Shown here in pieces: positions 63,616-64,000 of a stretch of DNA of 64,000 nt (position 1 is its first letter; each line of letters starts with the position of its first letter). The notes under the pieces were generated by a model. The model was not told the origin of the DNA and did no database searches. It saw nothing but the letters and a program-made list of their open reading frames with translations. The DNA comes from Pseudomonadota bacterium (GTDB lineage: Bacteria; Pseudomonadota; Gammaproteobacteria; Steroidobacterales; Woeseiaceae). A program made the translations under genes and the position numbers. Location of the stretch: assembly GCA_027618995.1 (NCBI GenBank), contig JAQCGO010000002.1, positions 124,001 to 188,000 of the forward strand, written 5' to 3'.

Positions 63616-64000
63616 CTACTGCCGGTCCCTGGCGCTGCCTTTGCTGGCGCTGCTTTTGCTGGCGCTGGCAACCCTGTTGGATCCTGAGCTCTCGGCCCTG
63701 GGCCCTGATGCTTGGTTGGAATACGAAGGCTGCTTATTCGAGCGCGATGGCTGGCTTGAGTTCGAGGCCTGGTAGCTCGAGCGCGACGGCTGGCTTAAGC
63801 GCTCCTGGCTCTGGCGTGAGCTCGTTGTAACGGGTCTCGTCGTCGCAGGCTTCGATTCACTTGATGGCCGTTGTGCCACCTGAGTCTCGCGAGGCCGTTC
63901 GCGAAACTTGATTTCCGGCGTGTTCGGCACCGCTTTGCTGGTTCGCGCGGTGCTCACAGCAGCTGACTGCGTTGGACGCGCGGGTGTCGTCCTGGTTGCG
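63616..64000 (-). CDS. Ser/Arg/Gln-rich low-complexity protein, C-terminal part (runs off the right edge)
   Basis: The frame is open from base 63999 to TAG 63618-63616; only the last 127 codons are visible. The sequence is dominated by Ser, Arg, Gln, Pro and Lys (SQERLSQPSRSSYQASNSSQ, then PSRSNKQPSYSNQASG). No domain can be recognised in the visible part. It is probably a disordered C-terminal tail of a larger protein whose identity lies outside the window. It is convergent with the small membrane gene, 8 bases away. Confidence 0.6.
   Translation of the reverse strand, partial: ATRTTPARPTQSAAVSTARTSKAVPNTPEIKFRERPRETQVAQRPSSESKPATTRPVTTSSRQSQERLSQPSRSSYQASNSSQPSRSNKQPSYSNQASGPRAESSGSNRVASASKSSASKGSARDRQ

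Overview
The window looks like a chromosomal segment of a moderately GC-rich, free-living gammaproteobacterium. The evidence is gene content and gene order: yceF/yceD-rpmF-plsX-fabH, clpS-clpA-infA-aat-trxB-ftsK-lolA-rarA-serS, RNase E next to rluC, a type II secretion block, and an OprI/Lpp-type lipoprotein. A marine lineage such as Woeseiaceae is a guess from overall flavour and is not shown by the sequence.

Layout. 1-6.1 kb: a leftward glycogen cluster, malQ-glgC-glgB-glgP (glgP runs off the left edge). 6.1-10.5 kb: a low-molecular-weight phosphatase, RNase E and rluC. 10.5-14 kb: yceF facing yceD-rpmF-plsX-fabH. 14-16.6 kb: a DUF1232 protein, a GST, an L,D-transpeptidase and a convergent Lpp/OprI lipoprotein. 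16.9-22.8 kb: an SOS mutagenesis operon lexA-imuA-imuB-dnaE2. 23.2-28.9 kb: gspC-D-E-F. 29.1-41 kb: the clpSA / infA-aat-acyltransferase-trxB / ftsK-lolA-vanZ-rarA-serS housekeeping block. 41.3-42.9 kb: an IS1182-like element with hairpin terminators in both ends. 42.9-51.2 kb: mixed metabolic and membrane genes, tRNA-Ser(UGA), tRNA-Arg(CCU), metY and an M28 peptidase. 51.3-60.4 kb: an ExeA-like ATPase, an RND efflux pair and a second EF-G. 60.4-64 kb: a small-gene accessory region with a sigma-54 promoter, a ribbon-helix-helix/ParC-like pair, and an SPFH-RHH-small membrane protein trio.

The most striking overall signal is gene interruption. In-frame stop codons break malQ, fabH, the IS transposase, an exported SDR and the ExeA-like ATPase. 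The acyltransferase after trxB has ATA where its start is expected. A dienelactone hydrolase carries an internal deletion plus a frameshift, a small c-type cytochrome lipoprotein appears to have lost its haem domain, and a MocR-type regulator survives only as an N-terminal stub. The deletions argue for real gene decay. The point changes could be decay or consensus errors, and the fabH case in particular needs checking because that gene is normally essential.

Working units: SOS damage should induce lexA and the ImuA-ImuB-DnaE2 mutasome together from one LexA-controlled promoter. The L,D-transpeptidase is well placed to anchor the neighbouring lipoprotein, which ends in lysine, to peptidoglycan. 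GspC-D-E-F form the outer-membrane channel and the motor end of a type II secretion system whose pseudopilins are not here.
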